NCBI GenBank assembly: GCA_964428075.1
Contig: CAYRWQ010000015.1
Location: 1-20,273, forward strand
Direction: 5' to 3'
DNA: 20,273 bases
Source of the DNA: JAGOSP01 sp964428075
Lineage (GTDB): Bacteria; Patescibacteriota; Minisyncoccia; Moranbacterales; UBA1568
Made by a program: the position numbers and the translations under genes. Below are positions 7,084 through 14,682 of the stretch, piece by piece (position 1 is the first letter of the stretch; each line of letters opens with the position of its first letter). The notes beneath the pieces were generated by a model. It did no database searches, had not been told where the DNA came from, and was given only the letters and a program-made list of their open reading frames with translations.

Positions 7084-9222
7084 ATGGACAGTATTCGAAA
7101 ACGGACACAGTTGCCGCCCGAGCCGCGAGTGAATCTCGTATCGAGTGGTAGCCGTGTATCTGTTGCCCCCACCATGAATCATCGCGTCGAACCAAGTGCT
7201 TATACAGGAGTTCGTATGCGGGCACGGTCATCAAATGACACTGAGTCAAAACGGTTTCCTCGTGCTTCTGTGCGACGGCGGAGATGGTTGGTGGGTGTTA
7301 TGATTTTTATATGTATCTTCGGGGTGTATGGTGGTGTTGCATGGTGGCATTCTGAGCGGATACTGCGTTCAGGTAGCGAAGGGTATATTCATGTCATAGC
7401 TGCCGCTCAGGCATTTCGTGAGAGACGTTTTAGTGTGGCACATGAAGAGCTCAAGTTGGCGGATAGGGAATTTGCCGTATCCAGTCGATCATTGCGGATT
7501 TTCCCTGGATTCTTGGTGGATGCGTTGCGTTTCATCCCCGGGTGTTCTCAATTGGCGTCAGGTCGCAATGCACTCTTGGCGGGTGAGCATATTGCGCAAG
7601 CCGGTATTCCGTTGGCCATGCTTGCGGATCAAATGATGAGTACCGATGATCCTGTCTGGGAGAAACCGTCGATTTTATTACGACTCGAGAGGGCGCGTCA
7701 GCCGCTCTCTGTCGCGACTGTTGAACTCAGACAGGCGAATGCGCTGCTTGATCGAGTGAGTGTCTTCGATATTCCAGAGGAGCATCGAGAGCAGTTTTTA
7801 CGGGCGAAGGAATTGCTACCAACCGCGTTGGGTGTACTTTCAGCGTTCGGTGAACGCGAGCGGGTCTTCGCGGATTTGCTGGGGGACAATGGCCCTCGTA
7901 AGTACCTCTTTCTCTTTCAGAATAATCATGAACTGCGAGCGACCGGTGGGTTCATAGGGAGTTATGCGTTGCTGAGCGTGCATGACGGCATCCTGGAGGA
8001 TTTTTTTGTTGATGGTATTTTTAATCCAGACGGGCAGTTGCGTGAGAATATTGTACCGCCAAAACCGATACAGAAGATTAGTGCCGGTTGGAGTCTCCAT
8101 GATAGTAATTGGTATCCGGATTTTCCGACATCAGCGAAGAAGGCCATTTCTTTTTATGAGAAAACTGGGGGGCCAACCGTGGATGGTGTGGTGACCATGA
8201 CGCCCGTAGTGATACAGAGCTTACTCGAGATACTTGGTCCGATTGATTTACCAGAGTATGGCGTTACCATCGATGCGGAGAATTTTATCCAAATCGTACA
8301 GGAACAAGTTGAAGAAAAATACGATAAACAAGAAAACAAACCCAAGAAAATTCTTTCTGACCTCTCTTTGCAGATGCTTACTCGTATGCTCTCTCTGCGA
8401 GATCATCGTATGATTATTCGGTCGGCGGAAGCAATGGTACAAAGTCTCAATGAAAAGCATATTCTGTTGTATGCCAGTCATCCAGAGACCGAGGCGCTGA
8501 TCGATCAGGCTGGGTGGTCGGGGGCCCTGTTGTCAGCTGATCAGGATTTTGTCAGCGTGGTCCATAGTAATATTAATGGATATAAGACTGATGGAGTGAT
8601 ACGTGAGTCGATTGCGCATCAGGCGGCCATCACATCTGATGGATCAATTACAGACACCCTCTCTATCACTCGTCAACATCAGGGGGGGCATACTTCGTAT
8701 GAGTGGTGGAACAAAGTCAATGCCGATTATTTGCGAGTGTATGTTCCTCTTGGGGCAGAGCTTTTATCAGTAAAAGGGACTACGTGGGAATTTCCGAATC
8801 CGCCTTTGGATTATGACGCGTTGGGATTTCATCGGGACTCCCAAGTGGAGGCCGCAGAAGCACTGGAACGGATCGATGGGGCGAGCGGAACACGCATTGG
8901 CGAGGAGAACGGGAAGACAGTATTTGGTTCCTGGGTGTATGTGAGTCCGGGGGAAAGCGTGACAGTGGAGCTGACATACCGATTGCCTTTCAAAGTAGAC
9001 ATGGAAGCATTGCGACAGGGTAAGGCGGATCGTTTCTCGATTCTGTATCAGAAGCAGTCGGGCACGCTTGGTAGTCAAGTGCGATCGGAGATTCTCTTTC
9101 CCGAACGGATACAAAATGTTTGGCAGACGGGCGGAGATTTGATACCGTATGAACGGAAGATGGTGTTTGAGGGAATACTGGATACGGATCATCTTGTGGG
9201 AACGGTGTTGATGCGTGAGTAG
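7084..9222 (+). CDS. DUF4012-family membrane-anchored protein
   Basis: From the ATG at 7084 the protein has 712 residues. The open frame extends back to 6937 inside the glycosyltransferase gene; in-frame starts at 6937, 6982, 7084 and 7174 are possible, and none has a clear ribosome site. A basic, Ser/Arg-rich N-terminal tail (about 1-66) leads into RRRR and one transmembrane helix at about 68-87, leaving a large extracytoplasmic part. The family core is around 275-292 (FLFQNNHELRATGGFIGSY), followed by DSNWYPDFPTSAKKAISFYE and VDGVVTMTPVVIQSLLEILG, all typical of DUF4012. The biochemical role is not established. The family is common in Patescibacteria and Actinobacteria and often lies near polysaccharide genes, as here between a GT4 enzyme and MurJ. 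A surface-polymer attachment or processing role is inference only. Confidence 0.88.
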   Translation: MDSIRKRTQLPPEPRVNLVSSGSRVSVAPTMNHRVEPSAYTGVRMRARSSNDTESKRFPRASVRRRRWLVGVMIFICIFGVYGGVAWWHSERILRSGSEGYIHVIAAAQAFRERRFSVAHEELKLADREFAVSSRSLRIFPGFLVDALRFIPGCSQLASGRNALLAGEHIAQAGIPLAMLADQMMSTDDPVWEKPSILLRLERARQPLSVATVELRQANALLDRVSVFDIPEEHREQFLRAKELLPTALGVLSAFGERERVFADLLGDNGPRKYLFLFQNNHELRATGGFIGSYALLSVHDGILEDFFVDGIFNPDGQLRENIVPPKPIQKISAGWSLHDSNWYPDFPTSAKKAISFYEKTGGPTVDGVVTMTPVVIQSLLEILGPIDLPEYGVTIDAENFIQIVQEQVEEKYDKQENKPKKILSDLSLQMLTRMLSLRDHRMIIRSAEAMVQSLNEKHILLYASHPETEALIDQAGWSGALLSADQDFVSVVHSNINGYKTDGVIRESIAHQAAITSDGSITDTLSITRQHQGGHTSYEWWNKVNADYLRVYVPLGAELLSVKGTTWEFPNPPLDYDALGFHRDSQVEAAEALERIDGASGTRIGEENGKTVFGSWVYVSPGESVTVELTYRLPFKVDMEALRQGKADRFSILYQKQSGTLGSQVRSEILFPERIQNVWQTGGDLIPYERKMVFEGILDTDHLVGTVLMRE

Positions 9223-9266
9223 ACGAGGGGAGGATATAGAGGCTAATCTTCTGGATATTATTGGAT

Positions 9267-10928
9267 ATGATGGAGCAAGTGATCGGGTGGTGGAAAGGCC
9301 TGAGCTTGAAAACTACCCAGACGGTTGGGGTAGCAGCTTTGATCATTTCTTTTTCGGGTATCGCAAGTCGTTTTCTGGGATTTGTTCGAGATCGTCTTTT
9401 GGCCTCGCAGTTCGGAGCCGGTGATGTATTGGATGCCTATTATGCTGCTTTCCGTCTTCCGGATTTTTTCTATAATCTTATTGTTCTCGGTGCACTTTCA
9501 GCCGCGTTTCTTCCGGTGTTTACTCAGTTGCGTTCTCAGCGGCGAGATTCGGAGGCATGGGATTTGGCATCCGATATGCTTGGACTGCTTATATTGTTTC
9601 TGGGGAGTATTTGTTTGCTCGGTGCGATATTCACGAATCAAGTAGTCAGTTTCATGATGCCGGGATTTGTTGACGAGAAGTGTGAGTTGGCCGTCGTGTT
9701 GACCCGTATCATGTTTCTCTCCCCGATATTTCTTTCGGTCAGCGCAGTGTTTGGCGGTGTCTTAATGTCATTCAGGCGTTTCATTGCATATTCTCTGGCA
9801 CCTCTTTTTTATAATATAGGGATTCTCTTCGGTATCTTGGTGCTGGTGCCGCATTACGGGGTAGTGGGGCTGGGTTGGGGGGTTATCGTGGGGGCAGGTC
9901 TGCACATGTTGATCCAGTGGCCAGCTCTTTCTTTGACAGGATGGCACTTTCGTTTTCGTCCGAATCAATGGTTTCGAAATGTTCAGGTACGGCAAGTGAT
10001 CCGTCTTATGATTCCCCGTTCGCTGAGTGTGGGTGTCAGTCAGGTTGGCTTATTGGTGATGACTGGGTTTGCTTCTCTGTTAGCGTCAGGCAGTCTTGCG
10101 GCGTTTACGTTTGCGAACAATATCCAGAGTGTGGCTTTGGGACTCTTTGGAGTAGCTTTTTCGGTAGCAGCGTTCCCGGCTTTGACCATTTCGGTAGCTG
10201 AGGGGAAAGGAAGAGCATTTTTTACGATTTTGGCAGATACGACTCGGCGTATTCTTTTTTTCGTCCTGCCACTCTCATTTTTTATGATTGTGTTTCGGGC
10301 ACAATTCGTACGGGTGATCCTTGGTAGCGGACAATTTAATTGGGAAGATACCATCGTAACATTCAATGTCCTTGCCTGGCTTTCGGTGAGTTTGTTTGCT
10401 CAAAGTCTCATTCCATTGTTCGCGCGCGGGTTTTTTGCTTTTCAGAACACAAAGACGCCGTTTCTGATCGCCGTGTGTTCTGAGGCATTGCATATTGGTT
10501 TGATTTTTGGTTTGCAACAGTCACCCTATTTCTCTATTGAGGCACTGGCTGCGGTGTTCTCAGTGTCCACGATAGTGAATTGTATGTTTCTGTATTTCAT
10601 GTTGAAACGGCAGTGTTCGTATTGGGACGATGCTCGGATGTTGATTCCGGCTTTGAAAATCGTCTTGGCGGCTGTCGTTGCTGGACTGCTTGCGCAGGTT
10701 TCAAAGCACGTGTTCGTGTTCACGATTGACGAACTAGACACGTTTTTTAAGGTGTTCTCTCAGTTGTTTTTCGGACTTTTGATTGGTGGTGTGGCATATA
10801 TCGCTTTGTGTGCGTGGTTACGCGTCGAGGAGTTGCGTATTTTAGGACGCTTTATTTGGTGTCGTATTTTTCGTCAACCCGAGATGCTGGCGTCAGTCGA
10901 AGATCACCCCGAGAAGGGGGAGTGGTAA
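9267..10928 (+). CDS. murJ: Lipid II flippase MurJ (MviN)
   Basis: This polytopic membrane protein is about 553 residues from the ATG at 9267. A second ATG at 9270 or a TTG at 9261 is possible, and an in-frame stop at 9237 limits the upstream extent. The N-terminal part carries the MurJ signature IASRFLGFVRDRLLASQFG followed by DAYYAAFRLPDFFYNLIVLGALSAAFLPVF. These include the arginines that line the central cavity and the DAY-x-x-A-FR-x-PD-x-x-x-N loop. About 13-14 hydrophobic helices follow, ending in a short basic tail, in keeping with the MOP exporter fold. It flips undecaprenyl-linked peptidoglycan precursor across the cytoplasmic membrane. Nearest ribosome-site candidates (GGGGAGG and AGAGG near 9226-9242) are about 25 or more bases upstream, so translation may depend on coupling with the DUF4012 gene ending 44 bases before. 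Confidence 0.93.
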   Translation: MMEQVIGWWKGLSLKTTQTVGVAALIISFSGIASRFLGFVRDRLLASQFGAGDVLDAYYAAFRLPDFFYNLIVLGALSAAFLPVFTQLRSQRRDSEAWDLASDMLGLLILFLGSICLLGAIFTNQVVSFMMPGFVDEKCELAVVLTRIMFLSPIFLSVSAVFGGVLMSFRRFIAYSLAPLFYNIGILFGILVLVPHYGVVGLGWGVIVGAGLHMLIQWPALSLTGWHFRFRPNQWFRNVQVRQVIRLMIPRSLSVGVSQVGLLVMTGFASLLASGSLAAFTFANNIQSVALGLFGVAFSVAAFPALTISVAEGKGRAFFTILADTTRRILFFVLPLSFFMIVFRAQFVRVILGSGQFNWEDTIVTFNVLAWLSVSLFAQSLIPLFARGFFAFQNTKTPFLIAVCSEALHIGLIFGLQQSPYFSIEALAAVFSVSTIVNCMFLYFMLKRQCSYWDDARMLIPALKIVLAAVVAGLLAQVSKHVFVFTIDELDTFFKVFSQLFFGLLIGGVAYIALCAWLRVEELRILGRFIWCRIFRQPEMLASVEDHPEKGEW

Positions 10929-11200
10929 GGTTGATTGGTCAGTATCGATAGAGGTGGATAGGAGTATCTCGTCTTATTTTTCTAGAGAGTGCCATGACGA
11001 GAGATGGTTACTCAGTATTCGTTCGGGCTCCTGAGGAGCGGTTGTGGCATTGCGACATCTGAGACACGCGGGTGTTGTGTATGAGCATGAAAAACGGAAT
11101 GAACATGTGCCCTCGTTCATTGGGATATGGTACTCCCATTCATCTTGCCATCGTTTCGATACGTTGATAGGATAGGATGCGGTAATCGTAATATAGCTCT
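10929..11200. other. Non-coding gap between murJ and queA with several inverted repeats
   Basis: No convincing gene is seen in these 272 bases. Three plus-strand inverted repeats stand out. TCTCGTC (10967-10973) pairs with GACGAGA (10996-11002) around a 22-base loop containing TTATTTTTC. GCTCC-TGA-GGAGC lies at 11027-11039. AATGAAC (11098-11104) pairs with GTTCATT (11115-11121) and is followed at once by GGGA/TCCC (11122-11137). None has a T-run directly after it, so no standard terminator for murJ is evident. I could not match the region to a known small RNA or a preQ1 riboswitch. Confidence 0.4.
11164..11194 (+). promoter_or_regulatory. Possible queA promoter with the TTGnTAGGATAGG element
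   Basis: TTGATAGGATAGG (11164-11176) begins 37 bases before the queA ATG. TTGATA could be the -35 and TAATAT (11189-11194) the -10, with a long 19-base spacer. Transcription would then start at about the A of the ATG, giving a leaderless message, and indeed there is no Shine-Dalgarno before queA. The 13-base element differs at one position from the element at 1892-1904 before glyA. Confidence 0.4.
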
Positions 11201-12253
11201 ATGCAACTTGCCGATCTGCAAAAATATGACTACGTGCTTCCGTCCGAGTTGATACGCGCGGCAGGTGTAGAGCCTCGTGATAGCGCGCGTTTATTCATAT
11301 ACGATACGGTGAAAGATGAGATAACGTTTGATGTTTTTCGCAACATCGCACAATATGTACCCGAACGCGCTCTGCTCGTGCTCAATGACACACGGGTTTT
11401 GCCGGTTCGATTATGGCTGTCTAAGGAGACTGGTGGCAAAGTTGAGGTGTTCGTGCTCATGAATCAGTATGAAACATCGGAACATATTCCGGTCTTGGTC
11501 GATCGGAAAGTGGTGATAGGTCAGAAGCTGATGTTTCCAGGGGGTGACTATTTTGAGGTCATCGGACAGGATGAACAAGTTTTTTTCGTCCGACTCATTA
11601 GCTTAACAAGAGAACCGATCATTTCCTTGCTTGAGCAATTTGGACGGACACCCGTACCACACTATTTGGAAGATACGTCGGTGTCAGAGGAAACGATGCG
11701 CTTACGTTATCAGACGGTATTTGCGCGAACCGGAGCGTCTGTTGCGGCTCCGACGGCCGGTTTGCATTTTACTGAGGCAGTCTTTGCTTCGCTTGCAGCG
11801 AAACATATTCACTCGGTTTCAGTCACACTCGATATTGGTCGCGGAACATTCGCGTCGCTTCGGGAAGAAAATTTTGTCACACGTACTCTCCATACTGAAC
11901 ATATTTCGGTTTCGGAGAGTACCGCCAAACGATTGAATCAGGCGAGAAAAGAGACAGATCCGATTGTCGCGATCGGGACGACAGCATTACGTACCTTGGA
12001 GACTATGAATCAGAATGGACGATTTGGAGTTTATACCGGTCCAACCAATATCTTTGTGTTTCCCCCGTACCGTTTTCGAGGAGCAGACATCCTGCTGACA
12101 AATTTTCATTTGCCTCGGACATCACTCATGCTTCTGGTTGAGGCTTTTTTGCGTGATAAAGGGGCAAAGCGGGGCGTGCTCGAACTGTACCAAATCGCCA
12201 TTTTGAATCGTTTTTCTTTCTATTCTTTTGGAGACAGTATGCTCATTCTATAA
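11201..12253 (+). CDS. queA: S-adenosylmethionine:tRNA ribosyltransferase-isomerase
   Basis: This 350-residue protein has the usual QueA length. It transfers and isomerises the ribosyl part of SAM onto preQ1-modified tRNA, giving epoxyqueuosine at wobble position 34. Conserved features are YVLPSELI near the N-terminus, ALLVLNDTRVLPVRLW, PHYLEDT, YQTVFARTGASVAAPTAGLHFT, LDIGRGTFASLREEN, and the C-terminal GPTNIFVFPPYRFRGADILL continuing into TNFHLPRTSLMLLVEAF. The early R-x-x-x-RL segment is slightly divergent (EPRDSARLFIYD). No tgt, queG or preQ1 synthesis gene is in the window. CPR cells often depend on salvage, so partner genes elsewhere would have to be checked. The start lacks a ribosome site and may be leaderless. 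The gap to rplI is about 100 bases, and TATAAT overlaps the stop codon at 12249-12254. Confidence 0.95.
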   Translation: MQLADLQKYDYVLPSELIRAAGVEPRDSARLFIYDTVKDEITFDVFRNIAQYVPERALLVLNDTRVLPVRLWLSKETGGKVEVFVLMNQYETSEHIPVLVDRKVVIGQKLMFPGGDYFEVIGQDEQVFFVRLISLTREPIISLLEQFGRTPVPHYLEDTSVSEETMRLRYQTVFARTGASVAAPTAGLHFTEAVFASLAAKHIHSVSVTLDIGRGTFASLREENFVTRTLHTEHISVSESTAKRLNQARKETDPIVAIGTTALRTLETMNQNGRFGVYTGPTNIFVFPPYRFRGADILLTNFHLPRTSLMLLVEAFLRDKGAKRGVLELYQIAILNRFSFYSFGDSMLIL

Positions 12254-12314
12254 TTATGCATACTCTTGTTGAGGGCGTGTTTTGGTTGGGGGCATCAGAG
12301 TAGAGGAAGGAGCC

Positions 12315-12344
12315 TTGCCAAGAATAGAGTGTTTCTTGTACACT
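12315..12344 (+). promoter_or_regulatory. Promoter for rplI
   Basis: TTGCCA (12315-12320) is followed after 18 bases by TACACT (12339-12344), a reasonable sigma-70 type pair. Transcription would begin near 12351, only about six bases before the ATG at 12357, or about 27 before the alternative ATG at 12378. It lies in the queA-rplI gap and gives rplI its own start, separate from any queA read-through. Confidence 0.55.
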
Positions 12345-12356
12345 GAAAGACATAAC

Positions 12357-12818
12357 ATGAGCGAATTTCTGAAGGGTATGAAAGTGATTTTGGTGAAAGA
12401 TGCGCCGAAGATTGGGAAAGTCGGTGACGTGAAAGAAGTAGCCAGCGGGTATGCGCTGAATTTTTTGTTACCGCAGGGAATAGCAAAGGTAGCTACAGCA
12501 TCTAGTATGAGGCAGGCTGAAGAAATGAAACAGCGGCGTCTGGCTGAGGTGGCTGATGAGAAACGCATCCTCTCTCTTCGAGCGAATGCATTGCGTGATC
12601 GTTCGGTGGTCATACGCGCCAAGGCTGAGGAAGGACGGCTTTTTGGGTCAGTGGGTGCGGATGAGATTGTCGCTGCATTGGTAGCTGATGGCATTGAGGT
12701 AGAGCCAAAAGTACTTGATGTTCCCAAAGCATTCAAAAGGACTGGCCAGTATGAGGTAACGGCACATTTCGGATCGGGGATGGATGTTTCGTTTGAGGTG
12801 AAGATTCAGAGCGCATAG
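12357..12818 (+). CDS. rplI: 50S ribosomal protein bL9
   Basis: The N-terminal domain MKVILVKDAPKIGKVGDVKE, followed by VASGYALNFLLPQG, is diagnostic of bL9, which binds 23S rRNA near the L1 stalk base. A long charged helix follows, then a C-terminal domain with KAEEGRLFGSVG and ADEIVAAL. From ATG 12357 the protein is 153 residues and starts MSEFLKG ahead of the canonical Met. From ATG 12378 it is 146 residues and starts exactly as the family does, but the GAAGGG ribosome-like sequence is then only one base from the ATG, which is too close. I favour 12357 with low certainty. Some CPR lineages are reported to lack bL9, so its presence helps narrow the host. The gene appears monocistronic between its own promoter and a strong terminator. 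Confidence 0.92.
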   Translation: MSEFLKGMKVILVKDAPKIGKVGDVKEVASGYALNFLLPQGIAKVATASSMRQAEEMKQRRLAEVADEKRILSLRANALRDRSVVIRAKAEEGRLFGSVGADEIVAALVADGIEVEPKVLDVPKAFKRTGQYEVTAHFGSGMDVSFEVKIQSA

Positions 12819-12853
12819 CTTCGTGAGTAAGTAGATAAAGAGTAATTTTCAAG

Positions 12854-12889
12854 GAGCCGCTTACTGCTTTCAGACACGGTTCTTTTTTT
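12854..12889 (+). terminator. Rho-independent terminator after rplI, abutting pyrG
   Basis: GAGCCG (12854-12859) pairs with CGGTTC (12877-12882), including one G-U pair. A small inner stem CTG/CAG (12864-12866 with 12871-12873) lies in the loop. Seven T residues follow at once (12883-12889). It lies 35 bases after the rplI stop and ends only 13 bases before the pyrG ATG. It could simply end rplI transcripts or act as an attenuator in front of pyrG. Confidence 0.85.
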
Positions 12890-12902
12890 GTGTAATAACT
12901 TT

Positions 12903-14570
12903 ATGCCAACACGTATTCCGAAAAAGAAAAAGGTTGCGAAAAAATATATTTTTGTGGTGGGTGGTGTGATGAGTGGTGTGGGTAAAGGAGTAGCGACTTC
13001 GTCAATCGGTTTGATTTTACAGTCGAAGGGATACGCCGTTACGGCACTGAAGATTGATCCGTATATCAATGTCGATGCAGGTACCATGAACCCAACCGAA
13101 CACGGGGAAGTCTTCGTGCTTGGCGACGGATATGAAACCGACCAGGATATGGGGAATTATGAGCGATTCATGGGACTTGAGCTTTCTCGAGATCACTACA
13201 TGACCACCGGATTGGTGTATAAGACGGTGATCGAAAAGGAGCGTAACCTTGAGTATGGCGGGCGTTGTGTCGAGGTAGTGCCGCATATTCCTCAGGAGGT
13301 CATTCATCGTATTGAAAAAGCTGCCAGGAATTCGGGAGCGGAAATCGTCATTACGGAAATTGGTGGGACGGTTGGGGAATATCAAAATATTCTGTTTCTT
13401 GAGGCGGCTCGTATGATGAAACTTGCTCACCCATCTGATGTGTTTTTTGTATTGGTCAGCTATCTCCCGATTCCGAGTAAGGTTGGAGAGATGAAAACGA
13501 AACCAACACAGTACGCGGTTCGAACGCTCAACAGTGCTGGTATCCAGCCAGATTTTATCGTGGCTCGTTCGGATCGACCACTCGATGAGAAACGTAAGGA
13601 AAAGCTGGCAGCAAATTGCAGTATCCGTAAGGAGGACGTGATCAGTGCACCAGACGTGGAGAGTATTTATGATGTACCGCTCAACTTTGAACGAGATCAT
13701 CTGGGAGCGCGATTTTTGAAAAAGCTGGGATTGAAGGCGAGGAAAAATGGTCTCGTAGAATGGAAGGAGCGCGTAGAACGCAATCAAAATGCTTCAAAAA
13801 CGGTACGTATCGGTGTCGTTGGAAAATATTTCAAGACGGGGGACTATGTATTTTCTGATGCGTACGTGAGCGTGATCGAAGCATTGAAGCATGCGGCATG
13901 TGCGACTGGGCGCAGGATTCAGCTGGACTGGATTGATAGCGCTGACTTTGAATCCGATGCCGCACAGCTTGGAGTATTGAAACAGTATCAGGGTATTCTG
14001 GTACCAGGTGGTTTTGGCGGGCGGGGAATCGAGGGGATTATTGCTGCTATCCGTTATTGTCGCGAACAGAAGATACCTTACTTCGGCTTGTGTTACGGGA
14101 TGCAATTGTTGGTTGTCGAGTATGCGCGTTCGGTGATGCATCTGGCGGAAGCGCATACGACGGAGATACAACCGAAAAGTATGTATCCAGTTATTGATAT
14201 TTTGCCGGAACAAAAAGACAAACTGCGTAGAAAGGATTTTGGCGCAACTATGCGACTTGGACATTACTCGGCAATCATCAAGTCAGCCACACTTGCCCGT
14301 GATGCGTATAAGGCAGACGTGGTTGTAGAGCGGCACCGTCATCGTTATGAAGTGAACCCGGAGTATATCAAGCAACTTGAGGCGGCAGGATTGGTGTTTT
14401 CAGCCACCTCTCCAGACGGTGTGTTGATGGAGATCGCGGAGCTGCCAAAGAAACAACATCCTTTTTTCCTTGGAACACAGTTTCATCCAGAGTTCCAGTC
14501 TTCTCTCATGAAACCACATCCTTTGTTTGTGGCTTTTCTCCGAGCTGCGATACGACAGACAGAGGCATGA
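12903..14570 (+). CDS. pyrG: CTP synthase (glutamine-hydrolysing)
   Basis: From the ATG at 12903 the protein has 555 residues, close to the usual 530-550. It converts UTP to CTP using ATP and glutamine. The N-terminal synthetase domain shows KYIFVVGGVMSGVGKG (P-loop), KIDPYINVDAGTMNP, EHGEVFVLGDGYETD and NYERFM. The C-terminal class I glutamine amidotransferase domain has the nucleophile Cys397 in FGLCYGMQ and the His528-x-Glu530 pair in FHPEF, with an oxyanion GGFGGRG loop before it. Both half-reactions should work. A basic KKKKVAKK leader precedes the P-loop domain. An in-frame TTG at 12888 would start inside the upstream terminator and is unlikely. No Shine-Dalgarno is visible in the 13 bases after that terminator. 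TAATAA at 12892-12897 might be a -10. Confidence 0.97.
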   Translation: MPTRIPKKKKVAKKYIFVVGGVMSGVGKGVATSSIGLILQSKGYAVTALKIDPYINVDAGTMNPTEHGEVFVLGDGYETDQDMGNYERFMGLELSRDHYMTTGLVYKTVIEKERNLEYGGRCVEVVPHIPQEVIHRIEKAARNSGAEIVITEIGGTVGEYQNILFLEAARMMKLAHPSDVFFVLVSYLPIPSKVGEMKTKPTQYAVRTLNSAGIQPDFIVARSDRPLDEKRKEKLAANCSIRKEDVISAPDVESIYDVPLNFERDHLGARFLKKLGLKARKNGLVEWKERVERNQNASKTVRIGVVGKYFKTGDYVFSDAYVSVIEALKHAACATGRRIQLDWIDSADFESDAAQLGVLKQYQGILVPGGFGGRGIEGIIAAIRYCREQKIPYFGLCYGMQLLVVEYARSVMHLAEAHTTEIQPKSMYPVIDILPEQKDKLRRKDFGATMRLGHYSAIIKSATLARDAYKADVVVERHRHRYEVNPEYIKQLEAAGLVFSATSPDGVLMEIAELPKKQHPFFLGTQFHPEFQSSLMKPHPLFVAFLRAAIRQTEA

Positions 14571-14682
14571 TATCGTGAGTCACGTGTTTGGTGGGGGAAA
14601 CAGGTCGAGCTATATGGACATGTGAATTTTGCTTTTTTCGTAGGAACGTTTTAAGCTGGTAAGTGAATGAGGGGTAATTAAA

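Noticed and set aside
6447..7175. Minus-strand open frame of 242 codons
   Set aside because: It is antisense to the glycosyltransferase and the DUF4012 start, both with clear family motifs. Its own product is Pro/Arg/His-rich with no recognisable domain or ribosome site.
10929..11200. preQ1 riboswitch upstream of queA
   Set aside because: No preQ1-like C-rich loop or A-rich tail pseudoknot pattern could be found near the queA start.
13017..13787. Minus-strand open frame of 256 codons inside pyrG
   Set aside because: It lies fully antisense to the conserved synthetase domain of pyrG and its composition looks like a shadow.
14571..14682. T-box leader for serS
   Set aside because: The gap is only 112 bases, lacks a T-box type conserved motif and has no terminator before the gene.
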